Origin: Bradyrhizobium diazoefficiens | Lineage (GTDB): Bacteria; Pseudomonadota; Alphaproteobacteria; Rhizobiales; Xanthobacteraceae | Direction of reading: 5' to 3' | Assembly: GCF_016616425.1 (NCBI RefSeq) | Contig: NZ_CP067101.1 | Coordinates: 1 to 64,000 of the forward strand | DNA length: 64,000 nucleotides | In this document: positions 28,617 through 37,943 of the stretch, in pieces | How the letters are laid out: each line of letters starts with the position of its first letter | Numbering within the stretch: position 1 is the stretch's first letter | The notes under the pieces: model-generated | Told to the model about the DNA's origin: nothing | Database searches by the model: none | Seen by the model: the letters and a program-made list of their open reading frames with translations, nothing else | Translations under genes and position numbers: made by a program

Positions 28617-30260
28617 ATGAAGAAGCTGATGCGCGGCGATGCTCGCCTCGACCCGATCGTCGCCGGCACGGACGCGCCGGCCGCGCTGACGCCCGAGCAC
28701 GCGCCGATGAGCGATATCATCGATGCTCTGGCCAACGGGCAGCTCACTGCCACCGCGCTGACCAGACTTTATCTCGCGCGCATCGAGGCCTACGACCGCA
28801 ATGGTCCCAAACTCAACTCGGTCCGCGCGCTCAATCCCGATACGCTCACGATCGCGGGCAAGCTCGACGACAGCAAGCCCTCGGCGCAGCGGCCGCTGGC
28901 CGGCCTGCCCATCCTGTTGAAGGACAACATCGCCACCGGCGACAAGCAGCCGACCACGGCAGGCTCGCTGGCGCTGGAGGGCGCGCACGCCAGGGACGAC
29001 GCCACCATCGTCAAGTTGCTGCGCGACGCCGGCGCTGTGATCCTCGGCAAGACGAACCTGACCGAGTTCGCCAACATGCTCGCGATCGACATGCCCGCCG
29101 GCTATTCGGCGCTGGGCGGCCACGTCAAGAACCCCTATGCGCCGGCGCTGATGGACGACCACGGCATTCCGGTGATGTCTCCGGGGGGATCGAGCTCAGG
29201 TTCGGCGGCCGCGGTGGCAGCCGGTCTATGCGCGGCCTCGATCGGCACGGAGACCTCGGGCTCGCTGCTGCACCCCGCGAGCTTGAACGGCCTCGTCACC
29301 GTGAAGCCGACCGTCGGGCTGATCAGCCGAGCCGGCATCGTGCCGATCTCGCACACCCAGGACACCGCGGGACCGATGACGCGGACCGTGCGCGACGCGG
29401 CGCTGCTGCTCAACGTGCTCGCTGCGAAGGACCCGCTTGATCCGGCGACGCAGAGGCAGCGGCGGCCGGCCGACTACGCCGCCGGCCTGACGCGCGATGC
29501 GATGAAGGGTGCGCGCATCGGCGTGCCGAGCGACCCCGCCGATCCGCTGAACGATAGCTTCTACGGCAAGTTGCCACTCGACGGGGCCAGGCTGATGGCC
29601 GATGCGATCGAGGTGCTGGAGGATCTCGGCGCCGCGATTGTGCGCGCCAGCATGCCGACAGCCGGCTGGATGAACGGGCCAGGCACGACCATGGCCGTGC
29701 TCAATCGCAATCCGTTGAGCGCGAACAAGGGCAATCCGACCCCGGTGCGGATCGTCTCCCTCTACGAGCTGAAGCATGACCTCAACCTCTATCTGAAGGA
29801 TTGGGCGACTGACACCGATATCAAGACTATCGGCGATGTCGTCGCCTTCAATGCCGCCAATGCCGAGAGGGCGCTGCGTTTCGGCCAGGACCTGTTCCTT
29901 GCCGCCAATGCGACCAAGGGTGACCTCAGCGAGCGCGAGTACAAATCGGCGCGCGCGATGGACCTGCTCACCGCGAGGGTACATGGGATGGACGCCTATA
30001 TGAACCAGCACAAGCTGGACGCCGTGCTGTTCCCCGGCGCATACGGCGCCGCAATCGCCGCCAAGGCGGGCTATCCCAGCGTCATGGTGCCGGGCGGGCT
30101 CGTTTCGGGGACAAACGACGGCAAGGACACGCCCGATTATCCGCTCGGCGTCACGTTCGCAGGGAGAGCCTGGAGCGAGCACAAGCTTCTGCGCCTGGCT
30201 TATGCGTTCGAGCAGGCGACTTGCGCGCGGAAGCCGCCGCCGGGGTTGCCGGTGCTTTGA
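28617..30260 (+). CDS. Amidase (amidase signature family)
   Basis: 547-residue amidase-signature enzyme. The catalytic Ser-Ser-Lys system is visible: Lys in PILLKDNIATGD (near residue 103), the glycine/serine-rich signature SPGGSSSGSAAAVAAGLCAA (near 187-206), and the nucleophile segment ASIGTETSGSLLHPASLNG (near 206-224). It hydrolyses a C-N amide bond; substrate unknown. There is no signal peptide. A GAGGACGAG site precedes the ATG. It is divergent from the GNAT gene. Confidence 0.92.
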   Translation: MKKLMRGDARLDPIVAGTDAPAALTPEHAPMSDIIDALANGQLTATALTRLYLARIEAYDRNGPKLNSVRALNPDTLTIAGKLDDSKPSAQRPLAGLPILLKDNIATGDKQPTTAGSLALEGAHARDDATIVKLLRDAGAVILGKTNLTEFANMLAIDMPAGYSALGGHVKNPYAPALMDDHGIPVMSPGGSSSGSAAAVAAGLCAASIGTETSGSLLHPASLNGLVTVKPTVGLISRAGIVPISHTQDTAGPMTRTVRDAALLLNVLAAKDPLDPATQRQRRPADYAAGLTRDAMKGARIGVPSDPADPLNDSFYGKLPLDGARLMADAIEVLEDLGAAIVRASMPTAGWMNGPGTTMAVLNRNPLSANKGNPTPVRIVSLYELKHDLNLYLKDWATDTDIKTIGDVVAFNAANAERALRFGQDLFLAANATKGDLSEREYKSARAMDLLTARVHGMDAYMNQHKLDAVLFPGAYGAAIAAKAGYPSVMVPGGLVSGTNDGKDTPDYPLGVTFAGRAWSEHKLLRLAYAFEQATCARKPPPGLPVL

Positions 30261-30271
30261 GATCAGACGTT

Positions 30272-30310
30272 CGTCATTCCGCGGCGCGCCACGCTTGTCC
30301 CGGAATGACG
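30272..30310. repeat. CGTCATTCC/GGAATGACG palindrome
   Basis: CGTCATTCCG (30272 on) pairs with CGGAATGACG (to 30310), the same family as 8187 and 35482. It lies 12 bases after the amidase stop and may work as its terminator. Confidence 0.65.
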
Positions 30311-30393
30311 GCTGTGGGCCGCCTTGATCCTCCCCATCAAATAGCCCACCATCGCGCGTCTACCGCTCACGACAGAAGGAGCGAGGGAAACGC

Positions 30394-31545
30394 ATGAACG
30401 CAACTGGCGGAGTTGATCTGGTCGAACGTGCCCGCGCCATCGCGCCGCTGGTCGCGGCCGAAGCCGACGAGATCGAGCGCACGCGCCGGCTGACGCCCGC
30501 GGTCGTATCCGCACTGATTGAGCACGGACTCTATCGCACCCTCCTCCCGCAGAGCCTCGGCGGCACTGAAGCGCCAGTCGAGATCTTCATGCAAATGCTG
30601 GAGGAGATCGCGAAGGCGGACGCCTCCACGGCCTGGTGTCTCGGCCAGTGCAGCGTCTGCGCGATGATCGCGGCTTCGCTCGATCGCGACACCGCGGAGG
30701 AGATCTTCAATACGCCGCCCGGCATCCTCGCCTGGGGCGCGGTCGCGCATGAGGCGCGCGCGGTCGAGGGCGGCTATCGTGTCACCGCGCGCTGGGACTT
30801 TGCCTCGGGCGCGCGGCAGGCGAACTGGCTCGGGGCGCATGTGCGCATCATCGGCCCCGATGGCGCGCCGCGCAAAAATGCCGATGGATCGCCGGAGCTG
30901 CGCACCATTCTCTTTCCTGCCGTGAGCGCGGTGCTGCACGACGTCTGGCAGGCGATCGGGCTCGCCGGCACCGGCACGGATTCGTACGAGGTGAGCGACC
31001 TGTTCATCCCTGAGCGTTTTACCGCGTTCCGCGACGTGCCGTCCGCGCTGCGCGAGCCGGGCCCGCTCTACAGGATCGGCACCGGCGCGAGCTTCAGCCT
31101 CGGCTTTGCCGCGGTCTCGCTGGGCGTCGCGCGCGCAACGCTCGATGCCGCCATCGCGCTGGCGCGCGCAAAGCATGCCTCGCTCGCAGCCAGCGCCATG
31201 CGCGACAATCAGGCCGTGCAGGGGCTGATCGGCCGCACCGAGGGCGATTTGCGAGCCGCGCGCGCCTATCTCTATGCGACCGCGCATGCGATGTGGCGCG
31301 ACCTGTCCGCAACCGGCGAATTCAGCGCCGCGCATCGCAGCGCGGTTCGCCTGGCTGCGACCTGGACGATCCATCAATCGGGACGCGTGGTCGACACCGC
31401 CTATCACATGGCCGGGGCGACCGCGGTGTTCCGCAGCAACCCGTTCGAGCGGCGGTTTCGCGACATGCACGCGATCGCTCAGCAGATCCAGGCGCGCGAC
31501 ACGCATTACGAAGACATCGGCAAGGCGATTTTGGCGGGCGGCTGA
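30394..31545 (+). CDS. Acyl-CoA-dehydrogenase-fold flavin monooxygenase-like protein
   Basis: 383-residue protein of the acyl-CoA dehydrogenase fold, subgroup of HsaA/HpaB-type flavin-dependent hydroxylases. Seen are RTRRLTPAVVSALIEHGLYR near the N-terminus, ADASTAWCLGQCSVCAMIAA, GGYRVTARWDFASGARQANW, and the C-terminal helices ending VDTAYHMAGATAVFRSNPFE. Members use reduced flavin and oxygen to hydroxylate or desulfurise aromatic or steroid substrates. No partner flavin reductase gene is adjacent. The exact substrate is unknown; a true acyl-CoA dehydrogenase role is less likely because the catalytic Glu region is not seen. Confidence 0.8.
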   Translation: MNATGGVDLVERARAIAPLVAAEADEIERTRRLTPAVVSALIEHGLYRTLLPQSLGGTEAPVEIFMQMLEEIAKADASTAWCLGQCSVCAMIAASLDRDTAEEIFNTPPGILAWGAVAHEARAVEGGYRVTARWDFASGARQANWLGAHVRIIGPDGAPRKNADGSPELRTILFPAVSAVLHDVWQAIGLAGTGTDSYEVSDLFIPERFTAFRDVPSALREPGPLYRIGTGASFSLGFAAVSLGVARATLDAAIALARAKHASLAASAMRDNQAVQGLIGRTEGDLRAARAYLYATAHAMWRDLSATGEFSAAHRSAVRLAATWTIHQSGRVVDTAYHMAGATAVFRSNPFERRFRDMHAIAQQIQARDTHYEDIGKAILAGG

Positions 31546-31671
31546 TGCAGAACGGCATGCAGTGGTGCTGCGCAGCGATTGGCCCGCCCGCTGTCAAGCC
31601 GCCGTGAGATTGCGGCCGGGCGAGAGCCTAATTCTTAACCCTGCCGCAGTGTTGGGTTATAAGGGCTGCGC

Positions 31672-32616
31672 ATGCGTCCCCGCCAGATCGCCCCTCTCCT
31701 GCTTGTCATGACGCTCCTGGCCGCCGGCAGCGTGCTGGCCCAGGACAAGGGCAGCGTCAACCCGAAGCCACTGCCGCCGCTCGCCAATCCGAACGACCCC
31801 ACTCTCGCCGCCAAGGAGTTGTTCGCGCGAAAGCTGCTGCCGTCGAAGGGACCGCCGCATGTCATCGGCTCCTACACCAAGGGCTGCATCGGCGGCGCGG
31901 ATCAGATGCCGGCCAACGGCGACCATTGGCAGGTGATGCGGCCGTCGCGCAATCGCAGCTATGGTCACCCCGCCATGATCGCGCTGATCAAGCGGCTCGC
32001 GGCCAGGGCCCATAAGGACGCGGGATGGCCCGGCATCCTGGTCGGCGACATCGCCCAGCCGCGCGGCGGCCCGGCGCTGTCGGGCCATGCCAGCCACCAG
32101 ATCGGACTCGATGCCGACATCTGGTTGACGCCGATGCCGGACCGCCGCCTCTCGCGCGAGGAGCGCGAGGACATGTCGGCGGTGATGATGGTGCGCCAGG
32201 ACCGGCTCGACATCGATCCCAGGGTGTTCACGCCTGGCCATGTGCTGGTGCTGCGCGATGCGGCGCGCGAGCCGGCGGTGCAGCGCATCTTCGTCAACGC
32301 CGCGATCAAGAAGGCGCTGTGCCGCGAGGCCAAGGGCGACCGCACGTGGCTATCGAAGATCCGCCCCTGGTGGGGCCATGACTACCACTTCCACATCCGC
32401 ATGCGCTGCCCGCCAGGAGCCCACGCGTGCGAGGGCCAGCCGTCACAGCCCGGGGGCGAGGGCTGCAAACCCGCCGATCTCGCCTACTGGTTCTCCGACG
32501 CGGTGCTGCACCCCAAGCCGCCGCCGCAGCCGCCGAAGCCGAAACCGCCGATGACCTTGGCGCAGATGCCGGCGGCGTGCAGAGCGGTTCTGCATGCGAG
32601 CGATGCGAAGCCGTAG
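31672..32616 (+). CDS. mepA: Penicillin-insensitive murein endopeptidase
   Basis: 314-residue secreted LAS-type metallopeptidase that cuts the D-Ala-mDAP cross-link of peptidoglycan in the periplasm. A signal peptide (MRPRQIAPLLLVMTLLAAGS then VLAQ) is followed by the zinc motifs: His and Asp in SGHASHQIGLDADIWL (near residues 139-154) and the His-x-His in WWGHDYHFHIRMRC. Two cysteine pairs are present as in MepA. The proline-rich tail KPPPQPPKPKPPMT is an extension. Confidence 0.93.
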   Translation: MRPRQIAPLLLVMTLLAAGSVLAQDKGSVNPKPLPPLANPNDPTLAAKELFARKLLPSKGPPHVIGSYTKGCIGGADQMPANGDHWQVMRPSRNRSYGHPAMIALIKRLAARAHKDAGWPGILVGDIAQPRGGPALSGHASHQIGLDADIWLTPMPDRRLSREEREDMSAVMMVRQDRLDIDPRVFTPGHVLVLRDAAREPAVQRIFVNAAIKKALCREAKGDRTWLSKIRPWWGHDYHFHIRMRCPPGAHACEGQPSQPGGEGCKPADLAYWFSDAVLHPKPPPQPPKPKPPMTLAQMPAACRAVLHASDAKP

Positions 32617-32653
32617 GGTGTCGTGAGAGGCAAGCTGCCGCTTCACCACAGCA

Positions 32654-32724
32654 GTCGTCCCGGATCGGCGCTCCGCTCTGGACAATGCGTAGCATTGTCC
32701 AGAGCTGCGCTTGTCCGGGACGAC
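32654..32724. repeat. GTCGTCCCGG palindromic repeat
   Basis: GTCGTCCCGG (32654 on) pairs with CCGGGACGAC (to 32724), with a nested hairpin GGACAATGC / GCATTGTCC in the middle. Same arms as at 54550 and 56675. It lies between mepA and modA; the rest of this 296-base gap should carry the modA promoter, but I could not fix it. Confidence 0.7.
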
Positions 32725-32912
32725 AGCGGGGATTAGGGGCCGCCCTTTGACCTCTCGGCCCAGCCTGCTATCTTCGCAATCGCGATATCCCTGCCGGTCG
32801 TAAGCCGCTGCCGGGCCCCGTGGAGCAGCGCTTCCACTCATCGCGATCTACCCACCCAACGCCAGACTTGCGCGTGCTTGCTGCGCGCGCGGACTCGCAC
32901 GGAGCGCTCCCC

Positions 32913-33698
32913 ATGTTACGCATTTCAGGACTTTTCACCGCCTTCGCGATCGTTGCAAGCGCGAGCCTTTCGCCCGCCGCCGCCGAGGACAAGGCCCTCA
33001 CCGTGTTCGCCGCCGCGTCGATGAAGAACGCGCTCGACGAGGTCGATGCGGCCTACACCGCCAAGACCGGCGTCAAGATCACCGCGAGCTACGCCGCAAG
33101 CTCGGTGCTCGCCAGGCAGATCGAGCACGGCGCGCCGGCCGACGTGTTCGTCTCCGCCGACACCGACTGGATGAACTACGCGATCTCAAAGAAGACCATC
33201 AACCAACCGACCCGGGTCAATCTGCTCGGCAACAGCATCGTGCTGATCGCGCCGAAGGATTCGGAGATCGACAACGTCACCATCACGCAAGGTTTTGACC
33301 TGGCAAAGCTCGCCGGCGACGGCAAGATCGCGACCGGCGACGTCAAGTCCGTGCCGGTGGGAAAATACGCCAAGGCGGCGCTGGAGAAGTTAGGCGCCTG
33401 GCCGGCCGCCGAGCCGAAATTCGCCATGGCCGAGAGCGTGCGCGCGGCGCTGACGCTGGTGGCGCGCGGCGAGGCCAATCTCGGCATCGTCTATTCCACC
33501 GACGCCAAGGTCGAGCCCGGCGTCAAGATCGTCGGCACCTTCCCGGCGGAGTCGCATCCCGCGATCATCTATCCCGTCGCCGCGACCGCGAATGCGAAGG
33601 ATGGGACCGCCGACTATCTCGGCTTCCTGCGCTCGTCGGCTGCCAAGGCCATTCTGGAAAAATACGGCTTCAGGTTCCTGGTCAGCCCCACGACGTGA
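32913..33698 (+). CDS. modA: Molybdate ABC transporter, substrate-binding protein
   Basis: 261-residue periplasmic binding protein of the ModA type. Signal peptide MLRISGLFTAFAIVASASLS then PAAAED, followed by ALTVFAAASMKNALDEVDAA with the oxyanion-binding Ser of AAASMK, YAASSVLARQIEHGAPADVF, and the C-terminal EANLGIVYSTDAKV. It captures molybdate, or tungstate, for ModBC. The open frame extends to 32820 but the ATG at 32913 begins the signal peptide. First gene of modABC. Confidence 0.95.
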   Translation: MLRISGLFTAFAIVASASLSPAAAEDKALTVFAAASMKNALDEVDAAYTAKTGVKITASYAASSVLARQIEHGAPADVFVSADTDWMNYAISKKTINQPTRVNLLGNSIVLIAPKDSEIDNVTITQGFDLAKLAGDGKIATGDVKSVPVGKYAKAALEKLGAWPAAEPKFAMAESVRAALTLVARGEANLGIVYSTDAKVEPGVKIVGTFPAESHPAIIYPVAATANAKDGTADYLGFLRSSAAKAILEKYGFRFLVSPTT

Positions 33699-33711
33699 TA
33701 CCTCCGGCTCG

Positions 33712-34407
33712 ATGTCCGAGATTTCTCCCGCCGAATGGACCGCGATCCTGCTCTCGCTGAGGGTCGCGATCATGGCAACGCTGGTGGCGACGCCCTTCGG
33801 CATCGCGCTGGCGTGGCTGCTGGCGCGGCGCGATTTCTGGGGCAAGTCGCTGCTCGATGCCGTCGTGCATCTGCCGCTGGTGCTGCCGCCTGTCGTCACC
33901 GGCTATCTGCTCTTGCTGACCTTCGGCCGCCGCGGGCTCGTCGGCGGCTTTCTCGCCGACCATCTCGGCATCGTCTTCGCGTTCCGCTGGACCGGTGCGG
34001 CGCTGGCCTGCGGCGTGATGTCGTTTCCGCTTCTGGTGCGCCCGATGCGGCTGTCGATCGAGGCGATCGACCGCCGGCTCGAGCAGGCCGCCGAGACGCT
34101 CGGCGCGGCACCGTGGAAGGTATTCTTCACGGTGACGCTGCCGCTGGCGCTGCCGGGCGTGCTCGCCGGCATGGTGCTGGGCTTTGCCAAGGCGATCGGT
34201 GAGTTCGGCGCCACCATCACCTTCGTCTCCAACATTCCCGGCGAGACCCAGACGATTTCATCGGCGATCTATTCGCTGATCCAGACGCCGGACGGCGACG
34301 CCGCGGCGGGCCGGCTCGTCGTCGTCTCGATCGTGCTCGCGCTCGGCGCACTGATTGCGGCCGAGTGGTTCGCACGCCGCGCCACCGCGCGCCTGCACGG
34401 GCATTGA
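33712..34407 (+). CDS. modB: Molybdate ABC transporter, permease
   Basis: 231-residue inner-membrane permease with about five to six helices and the EAA-type loop FFTVTLPLALPGVLAGMVLG that contacts the ATPase. Signature positions include LLARRDFWGKSLLDAVVHLP and KAIGEFGATITFVSNIPGET, which are characteristic for ModB. The start at 33712 is 14 bases after the modA stop. It passes molybdate across the inner membrane with ModC. Confidence 0.95.
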   Translation: MSEISPAEWTAILLSLRVAIMATLVATPFGIALAWLLARRDFWGKSLLDAVVHLPLVLPPVVTGYLLLLTFGRRGLVGGFLADHLGIVFAFRWTGAALACGVMSFPLLVRPMRLSIEAIDRRLEQAAETLGAAPWKVFFTVTLPLALPGVLAGMVLGFAKAIGEFGATITFVSNIPGETQTISSAIYSLIQTPDGDAAAGRLVVVSIVLALGALIAAEWFARRATARLHGH

Positions 34408-34409
34408 CC

Positions 34410-35072
34410 ATGCTGCGCGTCGATGTCGAGAAACAGCTTGGTGAGTTTTCGCTGCACGCGTCCTTCAGCAGCGAAGGCCGCGTCATCGGCCTGTTCGGCG
34501 CCTCGGGCGCCGGCAAGACGTCGCTGGTCAACATGATCGCAGGCCTGCTGCGGCCCGACCGCGGCACCATCGTGATCGACGGCGAAACCGTCGACGACAC
34601 CGCGGCCGGCATCCATGTCCCGACCTGGCGCCGCCGCATCGGCTATGTATTCCAGGACGCGCGGCTGTTCCCACATCTCACCGTTGCGCAGAATCTCGAC
34701 TATGGCCGGCGGATGAACAGCCTCGCAGCCGATCCGGTGCAGCACAAGCGCATCATCGAGCTGCTCGATATCGGCGCCCTGCAGGAGCGCCGCCCCGGAA
34801 AGCTCTCCGGCGGCGAACGCCAGCGCGTCGCGCTCGGACGCGCGCTGTTGTCGAAACCGCGCCTGCTGCTGCTCGACGAGCCGCTCGGCGCGCTCGACGA
34901 GGGCCGCAAGCTCGAGATCCTGCCCTATCTGGTGCGGCTGCGCGACGAAGCCAACGTGCCGATGGTCTATGTCAGCCACGACGTCGCGGAGCTGCGCCAG
35001 CTCGCGACCCAGATCGCGATGCTGAAGCAGGGCCGCGTGACCTCGTTCGGCGGGGTGAAGGTCCTGACGTGA
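34410..35072 (+). CDS. modC: Molybdate ABC transporter, ATPase lacking the MOP/TOBE domain
   Basis: 220-residue ATPase that drives ModAB. Walker A is GLFGASGAGKTS (residues 28-39), the signature LSGGERQRVALGRALL, Walker B RLLLLDEPLGALDEG and the switch His in VYVSHDVAEL. E. coli ModC is about 350 residues with a C-terminal MOP (TOBE) domain that binds molybdate and regulates uptake; that domain is missing here, as the protein ends right after the nucleotide-binding domain (FGGVKVLT). Start 34410 is 2 bases after the modB stop. Confidence 0.95.
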   Translation: MLRVDVEKQLGEFSLHASFSSEGRVIGLFGASGAGKTSLVNMIAGLLRPDRGTIVIDGETVDDTAAGIHVPTWRRRIGYVFQDARLFPHLTVAQNLDYGRRMNSLAADPVQHKRIIELLDIGALQERRPGKLSGGERQRVALGRALLSKPRLLLLDEPLGALDEGRKLEILPYLVRLRDEANVPMVYVSHDVAELRQLATQIAMLKQGRVTSFGGVKVLT

Positions 35073-35086
35073 CGACGTGAGCGGCT

Positions 35087-35353
35087 CTACCAGCCGCGCT
35101 CGACGTTGCGGACCGCGCCCGTCCTCGAATCGACATAGACCTCCATCCAGCGGCCGGTCCAATCGCGGCCGTCGACCTCCCATTCGTCACCGAGGAAGTT
35201 CGTGTGCGAGACCGTCGCGACACCGAGATCGCTCGCGACATCGAGCGCGACCTGCATCGAGATCTGATCGCCTGTGTCGTAGGCCATCGCCGGTGCCGCC
35301 GCGCCTAGTGCCAGAGCCGCCGCGATCGGAAGGATAAGCTTTCGCATTGGCAT
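35087..35353 (-). CDS. Small secreted PepSY-like protein
   Basis: 88-residue protein with a signal peptide (MPMRKLILPIAAALALGAAA then PAMAYD). The mature part, ISMQVALDVASDLGVATVSH then EWEVDGRDWTGRWMEVYVDS with RTGAV, matches the PepSY strand-helix-strand module, in which the V-D-x-R/x-T-G-x-V end is typical. PepSY proteins often inhibit or modulate proteases or bind cell-wall enzymes. The start 35353 is preferred because GGGAG lies five bases in front. It is convergent with modC. Confidence 0.8.
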   Translation of the reverse strand: MPMRKLILPIAAALALGAAAPAMAYDTGDQISMQVALDVASDLGVATVSHTNFLGDEWEVDGRDWTGRWMEVYVDSRTGAVRNVERGW

Positions 35354-35481
35354 ACTCCCGTCAATCCAAGCTGTTATGCGGCTTAGAACGAGCGGCACCG
35401 CGGAGCGTTCCGGGTTTCGCGGTCACAAAGTTGCGCAAATCTTCGGCGGATGCGGCCATTTGGTGGCGGTTCCGCGTTCTC

Positions 35482-35583
35482 GTCATTCCGGGGCGTCCGA
35501 AGGGCGAACCCGGAATCCATTTCACAACTGGTTTTTTGGGCGAGATGGATTCCGGGTTCGCGCTACGCGCGCCCCGGAATGAC
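35482..35583. repeat. MITE-like 102-bp palindrome
   Basis: GTCATTCCGGGGCG (35482 on) pairs with CGCCCCGGAATGAC (to 35583), and the inner arms GAACCCGGAATCCAT and ATGGATTCCGGGTTC also pair, leaving a short T-rich centre. It lies between the PepSY-like gene and the antiporter gene. Confidence 0.85.
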
Positions 35584-35594
35584 TGCAGGAAAGG

Positions 35595-37388
35595 CTAAAC
35601 CCCCGCCACCGAGTTCCAGAGCTCCCCGAACTTCTTCCGCAGCGCCTGTGCCCGCGTCAACGGCGCGGGTGCCTCGTCGTCTTCCGGAAGGCGCAGGCCG
35701 ACGAGGTTGACGCGGCCGCCGGAGATGCTGCGCGCGACCAGCACGATCTCGCCCAGCGCGAGCTCCGCGCCCTGTTTCGGCGCGCGGTCGAGATGGACGT
35801 CGAAATAGTCGGCGAGAGTGAGCTTGCTCTCGTCCTTACCGGCCTGCACGCCGTAGATCTCGGCGAGCTCGGCGAGCGTGTGCTCGCCGGAGACCGTGAA
35901 GTCGCCGAGCAGATGCGGGTCCGGCGCCGAGCTCGGCTGCATGTCGACGAAGAAGCGGTCGAGCGACTCGGCCTTTTCCGGCGGCGCCAGCAGATAGATG
36001 TAGTCGCCGGGCGCGACCGGGTCGGCTTCCGTCGGCGTCAGGATGTTCTCGTTGCGGATCACCAGCGTCGGCTTGGACCAGGACGGGATCAGGCCGCGGC
36101 GGAAATACAGGCTCTTGGGCCGCACCGGATAGCCGACCAGCTGCTGCTCGAGCTGGCCGGGCAGGTCCAATTCGATGCGGCGCGGGCCGCGCTCGGCGCG
36201 CGGCAGCGCCACATGCAGCTTGCGCGCGGCCGGCGCCAGGGTCCAGCCCTGCAGCAGCAGCGAGATGATGACGACGACGAAGGCGACGTCGAAATAGAGA
36301 TAGGCCTTGGGCAGGCCGACCAGCATCGGGATCGAGGCCAGGAAGATGGCGACCGCGCCGCGCAGGCCGGTCCAGGCGATGAAGATCTTTTCGCGCCAGT
36401 TGAAGCGGAATGGCGAAAGGCACACCAATACCGCGATCGGCCGCGCAACCAGCATCAGCACGAGCGCGACGGCGACCGCCGGCAGCACGCTGGAGCCGAG
36501 CCGGCTCGGCGAGACCAATAGGCCGAGCAGCACGAACATCACGATCTGCGCCAGCCAGGTCGCCGCGTCGAGGAACGCCACGACCGAGTTATGCGCGCGC
36601 GTCGGCCGGTTGCCGATAATGATTCCGGCGAGATAGACCGCGAGGAAGCCGGAGGCGTGCATCATCTGCGAGGCGCCGAAGATCACCAGCGCGCCCGTGG
36701 TCACGAAGGGCGCATGCAGGCCCTGCGGCAGCGCCACCTTGTTGAGTGCGATGACGACGAGGCGTCCGCCCAACACGCCGACGACGGCCCCCAGCGCCGC
36801 CTCCAGGACGAACTCCATCAGCACATGGCCGGGCGAACTCGAGCCGACGGAGATGTACTCGACCAGCATCAGGGTGAGAAAGATTGCGAAGGGATCGTTG
36901 GTGCCGGATTCCGCCTCCAGCGTCGCGCCGACGCGCGGGCGCAGGCGCAGGCCCTGGGTGTGCACCAGCAGGAAAACCGCGGCGGCATCGGTCGAGGCCA
37001 CCACGGCACCGACCAGCAGAGACTCCGTCCAGTTGAGGTCGAGCGCGTATTTGGCGAACGGCGCCGTGATCAGCGCCGTCAGCAGCACCCCGGCGGTCGC
37101 AAGCACCACGGACGGCGCGAGCACGGTGCGGATGCTGGCAAAGCGCGTCCGCAAGCCGCCGTCGAACAGGATCAGGGCCAGCGCCACCGAGCCGACCAGA
37201 TAGGTGGTGCGGACGTCGTTGAACTGGAGCTGGCCGGGGCCGGAATCGCCCGCGAGCATGCCGACCACAAGGAAGACGAGCAGCAAGGGCGCGCCGAAGC
37301 GCAGCGCAAGCAGGCTCGACAGGATGCCGGCCATGACGAGGACGGCGCCGAGCAAGATGGCGAGGCTGACGGAGTCGAGGGAGGCCAT
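35595..37388 (-). CDS. K+/H+ antiporter, NhaP2/CvrA type
   Basis: 597-residue CPA1/CPA2-type cation/proton antiporter. About twelve helices lie in residues 5-400, with the Asp pair region ALALILFDGGLRTRFASIRT and VGAVVASTDAAAVFLLV, where the ion-binding Asp lies. A TrkA_C-like ligand domain (about 415-490: TEADPVAPGDYIYLLAPPEK) and a C-terminal transporter-associated domain (about 505-570) follow, as in NhaP2/CvrA. It exports K+ in exchange for protons at the inner membrane. The start 37388 (MASLDSVSLAILLGA) has a GGAAG site; the upstream extension is not needed. Confidence 0.93.
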   Translation of the reverse strand: MASLDSVSLAILLGAVLVMAGILSSLLALRFGAPLLLVFLVVGMLAGDSGPGQLQFNDVRTTYLVGSVALALILFDGGLRTRFASIRTVLAPSVVLATAGVLLTALITAPFAKYALDLNWTESLLVGAVVASTDAAAVFLLVHTQGLRLRPRVGATLEAESGTNDPFAIFLTLMLVEYISVGSSSPGHVLMEFVLEAALGAVVGVLGGRLVVIALNKVALPQGLHAPFVTTGALVIFGASQMMHASGFLAVYLAGIIIGNRPTRAHNSVVAFLDAATWLAQIVMFVLLGLLVSPSRLGSSVLPAVAVALVLMLVARPIAVLVCLSPFRFNWREKIFIAWTGLRGAVAIFLASIPMLVGLPKAYLYFDVAFVVVIISLLLQGWTLAPAARKLHVALPRAERGPRRIELDLPGQLEQQLVGYPVRPKSLYFRRGLIPSWSKPTLVIRNENILTPTEADPVAPGDYIYLLAPPEKAESLDRFFVDMQPSSAPDPHLLGDFTVSGEHTLAELAEIYGVQAGKDESKLTLADYFDVHLDRAPKQGAELALGEIVLVARSISGGRVNLVGLRLPEDDEAPAPLTRAQALRKKFGELWNSVAGV

Positions 37389-37520
37389 CCAACTTCCGGG
37401 CAAAAACGGCTGGAATGGCATCCATATCGTCGGCGGACTCGCGCGCCAACCCATTTTCGCCCGCTCGCGGCAATCCGCCCGTATTTTGCGGCCTTAACGC
37501 ACTTCGCTTAGCGTGTATCG

Positions 37521-37820
37521 ATGGCCCGGCCGCATGCGTTGTGGGATCTGCGGCTCCCTCGAATCAATTCCTGTCAATTCCTGCCTGCCCGTGGCGATGT
37601 ACCGCGCGAGCTGGCCGAGCCGCAGCTATCGGCTGATGGTCGCCGTCAGGCCTTCTGGATCGCCGGCTCCGACGGCATGGACAAGGCCAAGAGCGACGCG
37701 GTGCTGGCGCTGTGGAACGCCTTCGACACGAGGGCATCCAGGTTCCCTTACCCCGTACGCGAAATCTGCATCCGATGCGGCACGCCGCCGGTGGAAACCA
37801 CCGTAGAAGTCCCGAGTTAG
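37521..37820 (+). CDS. Hypothetical protein (weak)
   Basis: 99-residue open frame in the 555-base gap between the antiporter and map genes. The sequence (MARPHALWDLRLPRINSC, then SDAVLALWNAFDTRASRFPY and EICIRCGTPP) contains a CIRCG motif. No family is recognised. Overlapping frames of similar length exist on both strands, so coding status is doubtful. If not coding, the gap holds nothing that I can name apart from the map promoter. Confidence 0.3.
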   Translation: MARPHALWDLRLPRINSCQFLPARGDVPRELAEPQLSADGRRQAFWIAGSDGMDKAKSDAVLALWNAFDTRASRFPYPVREICIRCGTPPVETTVEVPS

Positions 37821-37943
37821 ACCGCTTTCGAGCGCAGAGCGGACGCGCTCGGCTTGCATGAAGGCTCGCAATCATTAAATTAGGGCCTGAAATCAAGCCT
37901 TTCCGCCGATATCGAGATCAGCCCCGAAAAAGACCTGACACGC

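Noticed and set aside
30394..31545. Ordinary acyl-CoA dehydrogenase
   Set aside because: The fold is the same, but the segments fit the HsaA/HpaB-type flavin hydroxylase group better.
32750..32912. ModE-box or molybdenum riboswitch upstream of modA
   Set aside because: ATCGCGATATCC at about 32778 and ATCGCGATCTAC at about 32840 look similar to parts of Mo-boxes, but no full inverted repeat with the right spacing could be found, and no Moco-riboswitch fold was seen.
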